DNA of 64,000 bases, taken from assembly GCA_031763025.1 (NCBI GenBank), contig JASSKH010000006.1, forward strand, positions 10,413,691 through 10,477,690, in the 5' to 3' direction. This DNA is from Macrocystis pyrifera. Lineage: Eukaryota; Sar; Phaeophyceae; Laminariales; Laminariaceae. The translations under genes and the position numbers were made by a program. How positions within the stretch are numbered: position 1 is the first letter of the stretch; each line of letters opens with the position of its first letter. Below are positions 1 to 12,059 of the stretch, piece after piece. The notes below the pieces were generated by a model. That model ran no database searches. It was given only the letters and a program-made list of their open reading frames with translations, and was not told the origin of the DNA.

Positions 1-987
1 TGCGTCCGGTGTATTGTCAGGTGAGTGTAAGCGGATGCGAGAGCGGAAGAGTGCCATGATTTCGGGCACGTCTTCCGAGGGTGATCCGACCAGTTTCAGT
101 GAAGGCGGAAGGTCTGTCTTTTTGATGGAAAACTTTCCGTGATCAATCGGCTGAGTCGAGATTCTAGTTGACTGGCTATTACTAGTCTCTTCACTTACAG
201 CAGAGGGTGTACGTGCTGGTTGCGTCACGAAGGAAGTTGCAGGTGGGGCTACAGCAGAGGATGTACGTACTGGTTGCTGCGAGGGAGCGCTGGTGGGTGG
301 GGACACAGCAGAGGACGTACGTGCTGCTTGCGTTACAGCAGAGGGTGTACGTGCTGCGGGCAAGGGCTGGCTAGATGGGTCGGGGGGGGAGTGGCTGCTG
401 CTGTCAGAACTGCTCGACCGCTGAATCGGGGTGGCCTCGTCAGTTTGTGTGGTTGCGGCCCCGGCGAAAGCTACATCGAGATTCTGTGTGGGCAATACCG
501 AGACTCCTCTCACCTCTCCCATCTGGGCAGCTATCGAGGTAATCAACTCTCCCATCTGGGCAGCTGTAGGTCCGTCCACGGAGCGTGCGTTCGTCGGCAT
601 GACCAGTTGCAGCACCCAGGCTGGCGGAGTGGTGCCGTTTAACATGCAGCGTCGAAGGCACGCTGCTGTTTCCAGGCGAACGGGGTCACCGGGGGGATAA
701 GGGTTCGGTCCCGCCAGAACGTCCTCCGCCAGTCCGGAGGCTGAGGCGGTCTCCTCAACGGGTCGTTCTTGGTGACTGCCGGGGTCGCTAGACCCCTCGT
801 CGCCGAGGCTGGGGCTGGGCTCCTCGGCTGCCGGCTCCTCGGCTGCAGGCTCCGTTGCGGCAAGGTCCCCGTCGGCGGACGCTAGATCGTCGTAGAAATT
901 GGCGTCCGTGTCTCTGATGGAGGCCGCTTCAGCCGCCAGGCGTGTCTTCGTCCGCTGCTTCTTCGATCTACCTCCTGAGCGTGGCAT
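1..987 (-). mobile_element. Ty3/gypsy-type gag region, partial at the window edge
   Basis: On the minus strand a gag-like reading frame starts at the ATG at 987-985 and runs off the left edge of the window. Its first part is the same protein as the start of the plus-strand gag at 1042 (MPRSGGRSKKQRTKTRLAAE), then it continues into a Ser/Thr/Pro-rich linker made of repeats (about 200-360, recurring TPSAV/TSSAV) and a stretch near the edge (SRIRLHSPDNTPDA) that looks like the beginning of a retrotransposon capsid domain. The rest of the element lies outside the window, so its state cannot be judged. Family assignment rests on its identity with the neighbouring Ty3 copy. It is a fossil copy of the same family as 1042-6487. 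Confidence 0.7.
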
Positions 988-1499
988 TTTCCAAAACCAA
1001 GGTGGTCAACATTTTAATGTTGACCACCTTGGTTTTGGAAAATGCCACGCTCAGGAGGTAGATCGAAGAAGCAGCGGACGAAGACACGCCTGGCGGCTGA
1101 AGCGGCCTCCATCAGAGACACGGACGCCAATTTCTACGACGATCTAGCGTCCGCCGACGGGGACCTTGCCGCAACGGAGCCTGCAGCCGAGGAGCCGGCA
1201 GCCGAGGAGCCCAGCCCCAGCCTCGGCGACGAGGGGTCTAGCGACCCCGGCAGTCACCAAGAACGACCCGTTGAGGAGACCGCCTCAGCCTCCGGACTGG
1301 CGGAGGACGTTCTGGCGGGACCGAACCCTTATCCCCCCGGTGACCCCGTTCGCCTGGAAACAGCAGCGTGCCTTCGACGCTGCATGTTAAACGGCACCAC
1401 TCCGCCAGCCTGGGTGCTGCAACTGGTCATGCCGACGAACGCACGCTCCGTGGACGGACCTACAGCTGCCCAGATGGGAGAGTTGATTACCTCGACAGC
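530..1499. repeat. Near-perfect palindrome of two gag 5' ends
   Basis: The two arms (about 530-1014 and 1015-1499) are reverse complements around a centre between 1014 and 1015; position p pairs with 2029-p. Frames predicted on one arm recur with the same protein on the other (for example 639-863 minus and 1166-1390 plus). Beyond the arms the two sides diverge. Only about 54 bp separate the two divergent gag start codons, and no LTR lies between them. This may be a genuine head-to-head rearrangement or an assembly or cloning fold-back. Confidence 0.9.
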
Positions 1500-4400
1500 T
1501 GCCCAGATGGGAGAGTTGATTACCTCGATGGCAAACATCGAGAAAGCCATTGTGTCCAACTTGACAGCAGGGCGAGGGCGAGCCCAACGGATCACCTTTG
1601 CAAAAGACACCCGCGGCTCGGCCGAGAAGCGCGGCAGGTCGGTGAGCGTAGACCGCTCTAAGTCCCGTCACGCTACGGTAGCGGCGGGGGCCGAATGCGA
1701 CTACCCTATGTGTCGGCACCGAACCTCCCACTCGCGCCCCGAGTGCCGTTTGGCTAAGGCGCATGAGGAGAAGGGGTGGGTAGTCAGTAAGAAAGATAAA
1801 TGAGGAGGCCCGCGCCGGTTTCCTCAAACCGGTTCGGGGAGTAGGTTGGCTAGGACCACCGAGCTCGCGGGGCAAACGATAGCGCAAGCAGCTAGCGTAA
1901 CCGTAGCCAGCGTCGGTAGACCTAGTGATAAGAGGAGGGATAAAAGTGGCCGCAAAACGATAGCCACCCCTCTGGCGAACACCTGTGCACAACACGTACA
2001 TGCAGGCAACCAGTCGAATACTGTAACAGACTTATTGAATAAGCAGCAGGTTCCGAGTGTCTCAGCAGTACAGCATGGAGTGGGACACACCGTAGAAATA
2101 ACAAGCAGAGTCGAGAAGAGTAGTCAGCGTCAAAGTGTTACGTTTTCACCTTCCATGGTACCGCAAGCCTTGTATGTTTCTGCTGTGAACCGCAATAATG
2201 AGAAAAAAAATCATCATCAGGGTTTTTTATCATGCGACGCTAACCGGGAAAAGCACTTTGATGCTTTCCATGCGTCGGCTATGAGTGGGTATCCAAAATA
2301 TCCCACCGCTTTAAGCTCGTCGTCGAAACGCGTACGAGTAAACGCCAGAGTCAATAATCATCCTGCGCACAATGTCACCATTGACACAGCAACCGATGTA
2401 CCGTGCATTTCTGTTAACTTCGTCCAGACACATCCCACAATGAAAGACACTGAAATTTTTGCAGTGCCAGCCGGAGCGATCAACCTCAGCAGTGCTGATG
2501 GTCCACCTCTCAAAATTTTAGGATACGTTCGCTTTGAACTGACGCTAGGAGATATTACCCTACCAGTCGAGGCGTTTGTATTGCCCTCTCTAGGGCCAGA
2601 CATTATGCTACTCGATAATTCTATCATGAACGCCTTCGGCGGCGTGCTCGATTGGAGTACAGAGCAATTGTCATTCAAAACATCTCAAGTCAAAATAAAA
2701 GCATTTCACCGTAGAGTGAATGCTACGACACACCCCGAGAACACTGCGACAGCTCAGTGCTCCGTGGTCTCAATTAATAATAATGTCGAACCCGTACCGG
2801 TGTTTTTGAAAAACAAATGCTGCATCCCCCCTCAGAGTGAGATGACAGTACAAGTAGAATCGATGACAGCACCGACCAAAACCACTGCTGCACTAATTGA
2901 ACCACTGATCGTCACGGTCGAGGACATCGAATCTTCTGCTGTACCCGAAGCCTTTCAATTTATGATAGTTGCTCGTACAGTGTGCCACTGGTCGACCACT
3001 GATAGAACAGCAGTCGTCCAAATCGCGAACCCGTCCCACCAATACGTATACGTGAAACGGAAGACATTGCTCGGACATATTACACCCGTATCAGTAGCCT
3101 TGAGCAACACAACCAGTGCAATTCAGACCAACAGCAGGACAGTAGAATCTTCACGCAACGAACTCCGTGCAGCACTTACTACAGCGTTTGATAAGACCAC
3201 GTTCACACCTGGCGAATGCGCACAAGTACTGGAGTTATGCACCAAATATCGAAGCGTTTTTTCTCTGTCACCACAAGAGCTAGGTAAATGCACCCTAGCC
3301 GAAGCAACGTTTCCCCTTGAACCTGGAACACGTCCTGTAGATAGAACTCCGTACCGGGCAAACCCACGCGTACAGGAGACTATCGACAAGTGCGTGAACC
3401 AAATGGAAAAAGATGGAATCATTGAACAGCGCCCTAGTCCCTGGGGTTTCGCAGTAACTACTGTCGCAAAATCAGACGGCACCCCTCGGTTCTGCGTAGA
3501 TTACAGGTCGACCATAAATAAAAATCTGATCAAAAAGTCATGGCCTATGCCCAACTTAGAAAGCCATCTTGACACGGTCGGAGGAGCACGCTATATAACC
3601 ATATGCGACGTACAAAATGCGGATCATCAAATACCAGTAGCAGCTAGCGAACAAGATAAAACTGCTTTTGTCACGCAGAATGGAAAGTGGGTCTTCAAAC
3701 GCCTACCCTTTGGTATAGCTAACGCGCCGTTTCTGTTCTCGCGAGTAATGTCATTAGCTTTTGCACACTTTGGTCCGAAAAGTGGTCTCTTGGTATATAT
3801 GGATGACTGTATATGTTGTTCATCAACCTGGGAGGGCCACCTACAACTGCTAGAAAACATGTTCAAAGCATTGCAAGCCGCCGGCCTCACCCTGAAACCA
3901 TCGAAAGTACAGTTTGGACCCCGAGAGGTTAAATACTTGGGACACATACTGACCGCTGACGGGATTCGGATTGGTGAGGATCGCGTAAAAGCTATAGTTG
4001 ACCTACCGACGCCTAAAACCATTAAAGAGTTGCGGTCAGTACTTGGAATGGTCAACTTTGTCCGCAAGTTCATACCTAACTTGGCTAGTGTCATCGCACC
4101 CCTGGTAGCCCTCACAAAGAAAGAGGCCGTCAAGGAGGTAGCTAAACGTTGGAACCCAGAACACGACCAGGCGTACGCAACAGTGAAACAATTACTCACC
4201 CAGGCGCCCGTGCTGCAGTTCCCCGGACGCTTCAGAGGCAGGCGCGGGAGCATTCCTCGCCCAGCAGAAAGGCGATGACCTCGTAATAATCGCATACTTT
4301 AGTCAACGCTTCAATGACAGCCAACGCCACTACTCCGCTACACTCAAAGAATGTTACGCTGTTGTGTTGGCAATACAGCACTGGCGGCCCTATTTATGGG

Positions 4401-6487
4401 GACGACACTTTGTATGTGTGACGGATCACGCGGCACTACGGTACCTGTACTCAATGCAAGACACATCGAACATGTTAACACGCTGGGCGATCGCATTACA
4501 ATCGTATGATTTCACCGTCCAACACAAACCCGGCAAGCTACATGTCGTGCCGGACACGCTTTCACGAATGTTTGCGTTTGAGCATCAGCAAGAGATCGCT
4601 GAGCCGTCCCTTGCACCCATTTGCCGGAATGTACCAGATGACCCGAAACTACAAACAGCGCGAACTCCCCGCCCTTATCAGGTTTCCGCCGACAAACTGG
4701 CTAACCTAGAACCAGTACACAGCGATAGAGAGCTTTTTAGTGTGAAGTCAGTATTCGCGAGCGCAACCAATGTTTTCATGTCCGTCGATCGAGAAAAACT
4801 CCGCTCGGCTCAAGCAGCAGAGTACGGTCCGTACATTGACTACATTCAGCACGCAGACGCGCCCTTACCCGAGAAAGAAACGAAAGCAACCATGTCATAC
4901 TATTCAGTACAAGACGGAATGTTATTCAAATCGTATCTTCCGGGACACCTTCGAAAAAGAAGCACATTCCGCGATCAGTTGGTAGTACCAGAAGCCCTTG
5001 TCGGTCTAATTCTGCACGCTTACCACGACCACGTCATGTCAGGAGGACACCTCGCATCCAGACCGACTTACGATAAAATCCGCCAGAAATATTGGTGGCC
5101 CACTATAAGCCGCGACGTGCGAGAGTGGTGCGAAAAATGCCAAGCTTGCCAACGACGAAAAACAGCACACGTCAGACCCAAACTCCCAACAGGCCATTTG
5201 CCTGTCGAACGACCGTTCCAAAGAATATCGGTTGACTTGGTAGAGTACAAATCGGTATCAACTTCAGCCGCAGGGATCGAATGCAAATATGTTCTCTCGA
5301 TGATGGACCATCTGACACGTTTTGCAGTGCTGTTGCCGGTACGTGATAAGGCGGCCGACACAGTAGCCCGGGCTATCATCGAACGAATAATTAGCATCTT
5401 CGGCCCACCAGAGACCTTGTACTCAGATCAAGGCCCCGAATTTGAAAACAAGGTAATATACCAGCTGCAACAGATTCTCGGATACAAAAAGACCCGAACG
5501 ACTCCGTATCGACCTCAGGGCAATTCAGTATCAGAACGCGTACACTCCACCATGCACAACATGCTGGCCATGCATAGCACGATAGATCAAAGCAACTGGG
5601 CATCACTATTACCGTTCGTCCAATTAGCTCACAACACTAGTTTTTAGTGCTACGATGCATGAGACACCATTTTTCTTGATGTTCGGGCGACAACCTCGAC
5701 TTCCAGTCGACATAATTCTCGGAATTCCTCATGTAGGAAGAACAGCAGATACCGAAAATTTGCACAAAACACGCGGGACAATTTGCAGATTGCTTTCGAA
5801 CTCGCACGCCGAAATCTTACGGAGCGTGCAGACAAACAAGCAGAAAATAACAGCAAACTCAAACCGTACCCCGTGTTCAAACCTGGACAAGAAGTACTCG
5901 TGTACAAACCATACCAGGACGCGGATGGTCCCAACCCAAAACTGCTGCTACCATGGCGGGGACCGTATGTTGTCTGCTCACAACTATCACCAGTGGTATA
6001 TAGAGTACGACTTACGAACGACACACGAGAAGTGTCAGTCCATCTTGCCCACATAAAGCCCTACCATAGACGGGAAACACCGCCGGCACCTCAATTCGAG
6101 AAACTTGCGGAATTGTTTTTGGGGAAACCAATACCCCTACCCGCATTGGACCATCCCGATGAGGCTCAACCTAAAATTGAGTCCTATTTCGTAGACAGGG
6201 TAGTAGACCATAGACGTGGGCCTGGCAGAAAAAGCCCCCACAACTACAAATACCGTCTGAGGCTGCGAGGATACGGCCCGGAGTCGGACCTCGAGTATCG
6301 CGCAGACGAAATACCCCAATGTCACGAATTAATCGCCGCATACCGAACCCAGAAGGGTTTGCAACTCGCGATAACCCCGCCCCCTTCGCCCCTTCTCCCC
6401 CCTCTCGGGAAACGGAAGCGTAAAGTAGGCGAGGAATCCGTCGTTACGGCCGACGTAAGCCGAGCAAAGTTCTTCGTTGATATTTAG
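1042..6487 (+). mobile_element. Ty3/gypsy LTR-retrotransposon body (chromovirus type), broken
   Basis: Fossil element. Parts in order: gag (about 1042-1800, Ala/Glu-rich start, basic Cys/His-containing end), retropepsin-like protease region (about 2330-2690), reverse transcriptase (about 3300-4100, with FCVDYR, LPFGIANAP and YMDD near 3796-3807), RNase H (about 4200-4570, ending in the typical VPDTLSRM), integrase (about 4980-5700, HHCC zinc finger with CEKCQACQRRK, then a catalytic core with YSDQGPEF and YRPQGNSVSERVH), and a C-terminal chromodomain-like segment (about 6170-6340). The order protease-RT-RNase H-integrase is that of Ty3/gypsy, and the terminal chromodomain places it with chromoviruses, which use it to choose chromatin targets. 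The copy is broken in roughly three places. No LTR could be recognised at either end, so no age can be read from LTR divergence. Confidence 0.92.
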
Positions 6488-7542
6488 CAAGGAGATGCTA
6501 GAGCTAGTCTGACTCGGTGGGGGACCTTTTTGGTTACCCCAGAGTCTGCGGCGGATTACGTATCTTCCCGATAGCTTATCTCCCGAGGACGGGTCTACAC
6601 CGTCAATGACGTGAGACCGCTCGTGACCCGAGATTTGATATTGCTTGACCGGTGACGTGTCCTTCGCGCGTGCGTATTACGAGATCTACGATATCTCCGA
6701 CCCTGGCTTCCACACATACGGGGATATCAAATGTCACTAAACGCCCGCCCCTCGACACAACAGCTAGCAAACGTCATGGTCTTCGGCTACATACGGCAGT
6801 ACTGCCAAGGATCGACATATCCATGTTCGGCTCGCCTTTGTTGCGTTTTGTCGATTCCTCGCTCCGCGCACTGCATCGCATGTCCAGTATTCAGGCACGA
6901 TGAACAGTGACTGATTCCGCACTTGTGGGCGACGATTCAGGTACGGATCACCCCGACGCCTATCCACCTAGCGAGACGACGGGATCGGAGGGGGGCAGGA
7001 CTACTATTGGCAGAGTGCTTCCTGCTCTTATGTACCAGCACGTGACAAGGGAAAAGCGGTGAGATGGCAGGTGTGATTTCCTGTTTTGCTGCAATAAAAA
7101 AACACGCTAGCGTCCAACTAAGTCGTCCCCCAAGAGCTTGCTCTGGTTCCGCCGTCTCCGCCGTCTTCTTACGTTGGTACCTGGTACCTCGCAGGAAGAT
7201 TTGCCCAATGAGGACGTACCCCCCCTCCCCCCGAAAAGTGGAAAGCGTGAGGTTTGTTTTTACAACGTCTTCGGATACGTCTTCAAGTAGCCGGCCTGTT
7301 CACTATGTGCACGCTAGAAAATACCTGGTATCTCCGGTTAATAGTGGGACCAAGGCGCGGGCGTAGAACCAACCCAACTGACTCCTAACCGTATCCCTAA
7401 CGCTGGCCCCACCCGCCGGAGCCAGAACGGGCCAGAAAAAACGCGGTTGCACCGCGTTCGTTTTTGTTGTTGTCGAACAGCGGATCACGATATATCCCCC
7501 TGACCAATAATCGAAAGCAAAATATCCTGGAAATTTCCCCCT
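6488..7542. other. No gene recognised; flank of the Ty3 element
   Basis: This stretch follows the end of the integrase frame. It may include the untranslated end and an unrecognised 3' LTR of the Ty3 copy, but without a second LTR to compare this cannot be shown. Short open frames (the longest 100 codons at 7064-7366) have no recognisable domain. Two TACCTGGTA motifs occur (7178, 7322), and a small GC hairpin at about 7441-7460. Confidence 0.6.
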
Positions 7543-7635
7543 GAACCCTTTTAGTACCGCAGTCCCGATTTTGGGACAAACTACTTAGAATTTGAGTCGT
7601 TTGTCCCCGCCACGGGACTGCAGCTCTAACAGAGT
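7543..7635. mobile_element. Degenerate piggyBac-like MITE
   Basis: About 93 bp with inverted ends (AACCCTTTTAGTACCGCAGT on the left, a GGGACTGCAGCTCTAAC-type end on the right) and a middle (GGGACAAACTACTT) matching the better-kept copy at 24819-24918. Its TTAA flanks are eroded, so it is older than that copy. Confidence 0.65.
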
Positions 7636-8505
7636 CAAGGCGTGATCAATTCTACCGAGGGCAGGTTGCGCAAGTTTACATCCGTTTTAGGCCATGAAAA
7701 ATACAGTACACTATACAGCAGTAGTTTCGTCTTCTGTAGGGTGGAAGTGTTTTGACCACTTTTGAACGCGCATTAGTCGCAAAACAAAAAGCGCGTTCGT
7801 CAACCATGTTCGTAGTCCACCGAGTACCCCAATCTGGTGCATACAGGATATCGGCCATCTTTCTTCCTTCTCGTCGTTTGCTTTTTTCTTCTTCTAGGCA
7901 CTGCACATTTTAATTTTGTCGTGATGATCGCGCTAGAAAGGGTATGCGCCGCACATGAGACTATCGTACATAATATCCACCAACAAGATAGCGATACTAA
8001 TGTACAGTAGATTTTACCTCTTCCGCTGCTGCCGGCCGCCGGTTTCGGCGCAGGCCTCGTGTCAAACATCGCGTATATGAGAGGTCGTGATCGACCACTG
8101 CATTAATAAAAACGTCATTACCAGCTGGTCAATACTTACTTAAACGTATTACTAAAGGCCTTACTTAAATACCAGATACGCCCTTACATACCTGTCATAC
8201 GTGCATACGTCCACGCTCCCCTGTATTTATGCGTTGTTGTTATTTTTTTGTTGCGGTTGGGAGCGTCACTTCCTTCGTCCCGATGTTGAATACTCCATCT
8301 GTTCAAGGGTGCCCCGTATGTTCGATACTACCTGCCGATGAAGTGTGTTTTCATGCTTGAGGCGCTGTCCCTCTCGCGTTCCCCCTCCTTCCTGCCCCCC
8401 GTTGTTATCGTGGTCCCGCAATCTCGACCAGCACGAGCCCCAACCATCGATTAATGCGTTGAATTAGATGGGGCCATCTCCATCTCAAGACACGATGACG
8501 TCAGA
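7636..8505. other. No gene recognised
   Basis: Unique-looking sequence of balanced composition. Only short frames (up to 89 codons) with no domain. I see no repeat or RNA gene here. Confidence 0.5.
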
Positions 8506-8620
8506 CCCCCCCCCCCCCCCCCCCCCCCCCTCCCCTTCGTCTCACCCCCTTCCCCTCCCCCCTCCTGCTCCACCCTTATCCCCTTCAAGCCGATCGCCCC
8601 TCCCTCCCTCCCCTCCCTGT

Positions 8621-8661
<41 letters not shown>
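8506..8661. repeat. Poly(C) and pyrimidine-rich low-complexity block
   Basis: Two long C homopolymers (about 8506-8530 and 8622-8661) are joined by a C/T-rich spacer. The Pro-rich frame across it is a product of composition. These runs could be old poly(C) retroposon tails, but the flanks no longer show the diagnostic GTAC ending. Confidence 0.85.
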
Positions 8662-8664
<3 letters not shown>

Positions 8665-9470
8665 TCCTCACGGCTTCGCCACCCACGGGAAAACAACCAA
8701 TGACTTTCTTTCCCCACAGTATTTTGAGAAGAACGTGATCACGCTGGGGAAAACCCCGTTGCACCCCGACGTAACCTTGCCCTGGGCAAACCCCGACGGG
8801 GGTAGAGGCGGCAGTGATGGTGATGGTGGTGGTGGCGGCGGTGGCGGGGACGGTGAAGTTAGTGCCTGCTAAGAACGCTCTTCTAAGAGAGGGGTGAGGG
8901 GTGATGGCGGCGGCGGAGACTGTGTCACCGGCGAGAGCAGAGCACAACGCGGCACGTGGATGCTTTCGGTTGCCCAAGAGCTGGGGGTTTGCCGAATCCG
9001 CCACCGTCGTCGCAAGAGCCTCAACGGCCGTACGACCACGACAAGATGGAGGCGGGGGCGAGGGGTAGCGGGGGGAGGGGTAGCGGGGGGAGGGGCTACT
9101 GAAGTGCGCGCCGGTGTCGAGGTAGCAGGAGCTCCTCAAGCCGTGCCGCACGAGCCCGCTGCAGTTCGGACAGGAGGGGGAGGTCGTGGCCCAGAAATAC
9201 GCAGCTACCCAGAGGGTGAGAGGGAGCACGGCAGCGAAGTTGTTTTTTTTTTCTAGTCGAAATTTGTGTTCGTGTTGTTGTCGTATTGCCGTGCTCTGCT
9301 CTGGCTTGTTTGGTAAATTCGATCATTTTATTTTTTTATTTTTTTTTATTTAGTTCGGTACTTCCTCTGTCCCATGAGTTAGGTCTGTTTTGGGGTGCGG
9401 ATCGCATACCCGCAACAGGGGTATGTGCGATGTCATAGCGAGCGCCATTGTATCGTATATCAATGCCGGC
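8662..9470. other. G-rich low-complexity sequence, no convincing gene
   Basis: Contains (GGT)n at about 8817-8850, a repeated GGGGAGGGGTAGCGG block at about 9059-9102 and T-rich runs at 9241-9250 and 9325-9350. The frames at 8585-9229 (minus) and 8894-9256 (plus) are Gly/Arg- or Pro-rich translations of these tracts and show no domain. Confidence 0.5.
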
Positions 9471-9780
9471 GTCCCCGGTGGCTTGGTAGGTGGTCCGCGT
9501 GCCTGTCAAGATCAATTTCGTGGGTTCAAGTCTCACCGAATGCATGCTCATAGGGACTTTTTCTTGCATAAAAAATTGATAAGCGGAAAGCGCGAAAGCG
9601 TGAGTTGGCTATATTCGATGAAAATCGACGAGCAGTGGGAAAGCTGAACCCTATGCGCGACAAAAAATAAAGGCACGTACCGGGGGGGAGAGGGACGACA
9701 CCTGTGACCACGGCTTGTCCAGAAGATCGTCGGGGGTAAAACCTCGTACGAGTGGGCTGGAAAGTAAAAGAGATCAAGGG
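9471..9780 (+). mobile_element. tRNA-derived SINE, copy 1
   Basis: The head resembles a tRNA: an A-box-like stretch (TGGCTTGGTAGGTGG, 9479-9493) and a B box (GGGTTCAAGTC, 9522-9532) at a spacing suitable for an internal polymerase III promoter. A body of about 240 bp follows and includes GATGAAAATCGACGAGCAG, ACCCTATGCGCGA and GGCACGTACCGGGG. The whole unit is repeated about 410 bp downstream. It encodes no protein; such elements depend on a LINE for movement. Confidence 0.8.
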
Positions 9781-9880
9781 AGATGCTCATAGGGCAAACC
9801 CGAAAAAGATTCCCGAGTTACGCCTCCTTGTATGGCGCAATTCGACGCGAGTGGACGAGGGGATAAAAACAGTCTTGCTG

Positions 9881-10205
9881 GCGTCCCCGGTGACTTGGTA
9901 GGTGGTCCGCGTGCCTATCAAGATCAATTTCGTGGGTTCAAGTATCACCGAGTGCATACTCGTAGGGACGTTTTACTGCATGAAGATCGACTAGCGGAAA
10001 ACGCGAGAGCGTGAGTTAACTACATTCGATGAAAATCGACGAGCAGCGATGGAAATGCTGAACCCTATGCGCGATAAAAAATGAAGGCACGTACCGGGGG
10101 GGGGGGAAGGGGTGACACCTGTGACCACGGCCTGTCCAGAAGATCGCTGAGAGTGAAAACCTCCTACGAGTTAAGCTGGAAAGTAGAAGTGATGATTGAA
10201 ATAAA
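9881..10205 (+). mobile_element. tRNA-derived SINE, copy 2
   Basis: Same family and orientation as copy 1, sharing the tRNA-like head (GTCCCCGGTGACTTGGTAGG), the B box (GGGTTCAAGTA, 9934-9944) and the body down to the segment TGTGACCACGGCCTGTCCAG. The two copies differ by scattered substitutions, as expected for independent old insertions or an old tandem duplication. Confidence 0.8.
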
Positions 10206-10300
10206 AAGTCTTGCCGCGACAAAAATGCAAGGCGTGAACCGTGGTGGAAAGGGTTGGAAAGAGCCTACCACGCGACCACGGAATCTGAGTCACCACTCCT
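10206..10300 (+). mobile_element. SINE 3' fragment
   Basis: The segment GCAAGGCGTGAACCGTGGTGG and the following CCTACCACGCGACCACGG resemble the 3' half of the tRNA-derived SINEs (compare 29250-29290). The tRNA-like head is missing. Confidence 0.45.
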
Positions 10301-11335
10301 GATAGGATGGCAAGAGAAAAGAAGGGTGAAGGTAATAAATGGGATGGAGAAATAATAAAAGTAAAAATAACAACTTTCGGTTGATATAGGCCCAATTTTG
10401 GTTTTGTTTTGGGACTTTTTAGGGGAAAGCTGAAGAATACAGTTGCAGCGGGTACACCGCTCGCTTCAAGAGAGGCCTAGATGAGCATATTCCGGAGGTG
10501 CGAACAAAATGTAGAGGTTTATTCGGCTTTCACGGAAGCATGCGCCTCTCGGGGGCGTCGGATCCCAACACCCCGACCCACTTTCCATCCGTACGCTACC
10601 GCATGTATAAGTCCTGTACCTGGTTATGAGTCATCGTGTTTCTCTCGCTCGATTTTTTTCTCAGCTTTGTTGACATCGCTTAACCTCGAAGACTTCGTCG
10701 AAAATCATTTTTTCAAGCTGTTTGTGGTACTATTAATAGTGATACTCCGATCGCCCGTATTCTACTGCGGGTTTTGTATGACCTCGTGCAGGATATGTAT
10801 GTACCACACTGCACGCGAATGAGAGGGTATGTTTGTCTTCATGTTAGTGTCTAATCGGTCCTTATATTTCCGCCCACCTTATTGGAGATAACGAAATCTG
10901 AAGCTGCTGAATTCAGGGAGGGTGTGCGTGTACCAGGTTTATATTTAGAAACAATTTTAGATGTATGTTGCGGGGTTTCACGTACAGTAGCTTTACCACG
11001 AGAAAGAATATATGGCAAGTCTTGAGTTTATTTTTGGTGTTTCATAGCACCTCGTGTTGCCTTTACTGACTGCGACGACGACTATATGCCTCACTGCTGT
11101 ATGTAGTAAGCACAATGGAATGGTTATGGTTGCACCGCGCGGCGCCTACGTTTTCTCTATCGGAAAACGTGTTTTGCGTGAGGTGCAGAGCTCCTTGTGT
11201 CAGGAATCTGAACATATAATAGAAACGAGGTACCATGCCCCTCCCTACAAACTTTACGAAAATGACCTTTTTTTTCCATGTGCCTGGTAGGCTACAGTAG
11301 CAAAGTGGCAACCGCTCCTCCATTCTCTTACCCCC
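10301..11335. other. No gene recognised
   Basis: A 113-codon frame at 10481-10822 (plus) contains a hydrophobic stretch but no motif I recognise, and its composition matches the surrounding DNA. Nothing else is supported. Confidence 0.45.
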
Positions 11336-11875
11336 CCTGTATATGTTATATACCTGGTATATATGTATAGGTTGGGTTGGGGTCGGTTGGCGACGACGCT
11401 GTAAAACACGCCTCTGACTGCGTGAGCTAGACAGCCGTGGTACCTTTTTTTTTTTTGGCGGTTACGACGGCGGGTGGTCAAGTTAGGTCATTTTTGCGCG
11501 GGGAGAACCTTTGCTCCGCACAAGGGGGGTGATCGTATCACGTATTGTGTATATGGTGAGGCACCCACGAGGCAGTTACATAGTAAACCCATTGCTGTCT
11601 CTGGAAGTGACCACACCAGAAATTAAATCAATTCATTGATGCTGTCATCCATATGCAAGAAAACCCGCCTCAAAAGCGGTTATTAGTAGGATCCAGCTCA
11701 TTCTTCATGCGACTCACTCGTCCAACACCTCGCGGCGCTTCGCGCTTGGTCCAAACAATGTCTGCCTGGTCGGTGGAAAGCCGACGTGCTCCGTCCCGGA
11801 ATTGTAGGAACGCGAGGGTGTATGGTCATACGACTACGGTCATGTGCATGGCATGAGCACTCCCACACCCCCCCG
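11336..11875 (+). mobile_element. Poly(C)-tailed non-autonomous retroposon, copy 1
   Basis: About 540 bp shared with 45557-46106 (same strand) and 37200-37655 (opposite strand). Landmarks: GGTTGGGTTGGGGTCGGTTG, GCGTGAGCTAGACAGCC, a variable T-rich run, GCGGGGAGAACC, GGCACCCACGAGGCAGTTAC, CAATGTCTGCCTGGTCGGT, and the end GGTCATACGACTACGG followed by a short C run. It is preceded by another C run (ACCCCCC) at its 5' end. No reading frame is conserved between copies, so it is non-coding. I found no clear A/B box, so its promoter type is unknown. Confidence 0.85.
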
Positions 11876-11938
11876 GTGTAAGTGCGAAATCGTTCGGAAG
11901 GTTCTCCCAAGCTTTTGTTTGATGCACTGCACTATGGG

Positions 11939-11975
11939 ATGGGCGGATGGATGGATGGATGTATGCATAGAGGGA
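11939..11975. repeat. (GGAT)n microsatellite
   Basis: Tetranucleotide tract GGATGGATGGATGGATG with flanking degenerate units. Confidence 0.85.
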
Positions 11976-12059
11976 TTTGTATATGTATGCATGTACCAGT
12001 ACGTGGGAAGGCATGGACGACGGTCAATCCTCAAGGGGCTGAAACACACGGAAATGAAG

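Noticed and set aside
6488-6640. 3' LTR of the Ty3 element after the integrase frame
   Set aside because: A purine stretch (GGTGGGGGAC) is present, but with no matching 5' LTR in the window the call cannot be supported.
8451-9229. Pro- and Gly-rich frames around the poly(C) runs
   Set aside because: The frames are open because homopolymer C or G contains no stop; no domain is present.
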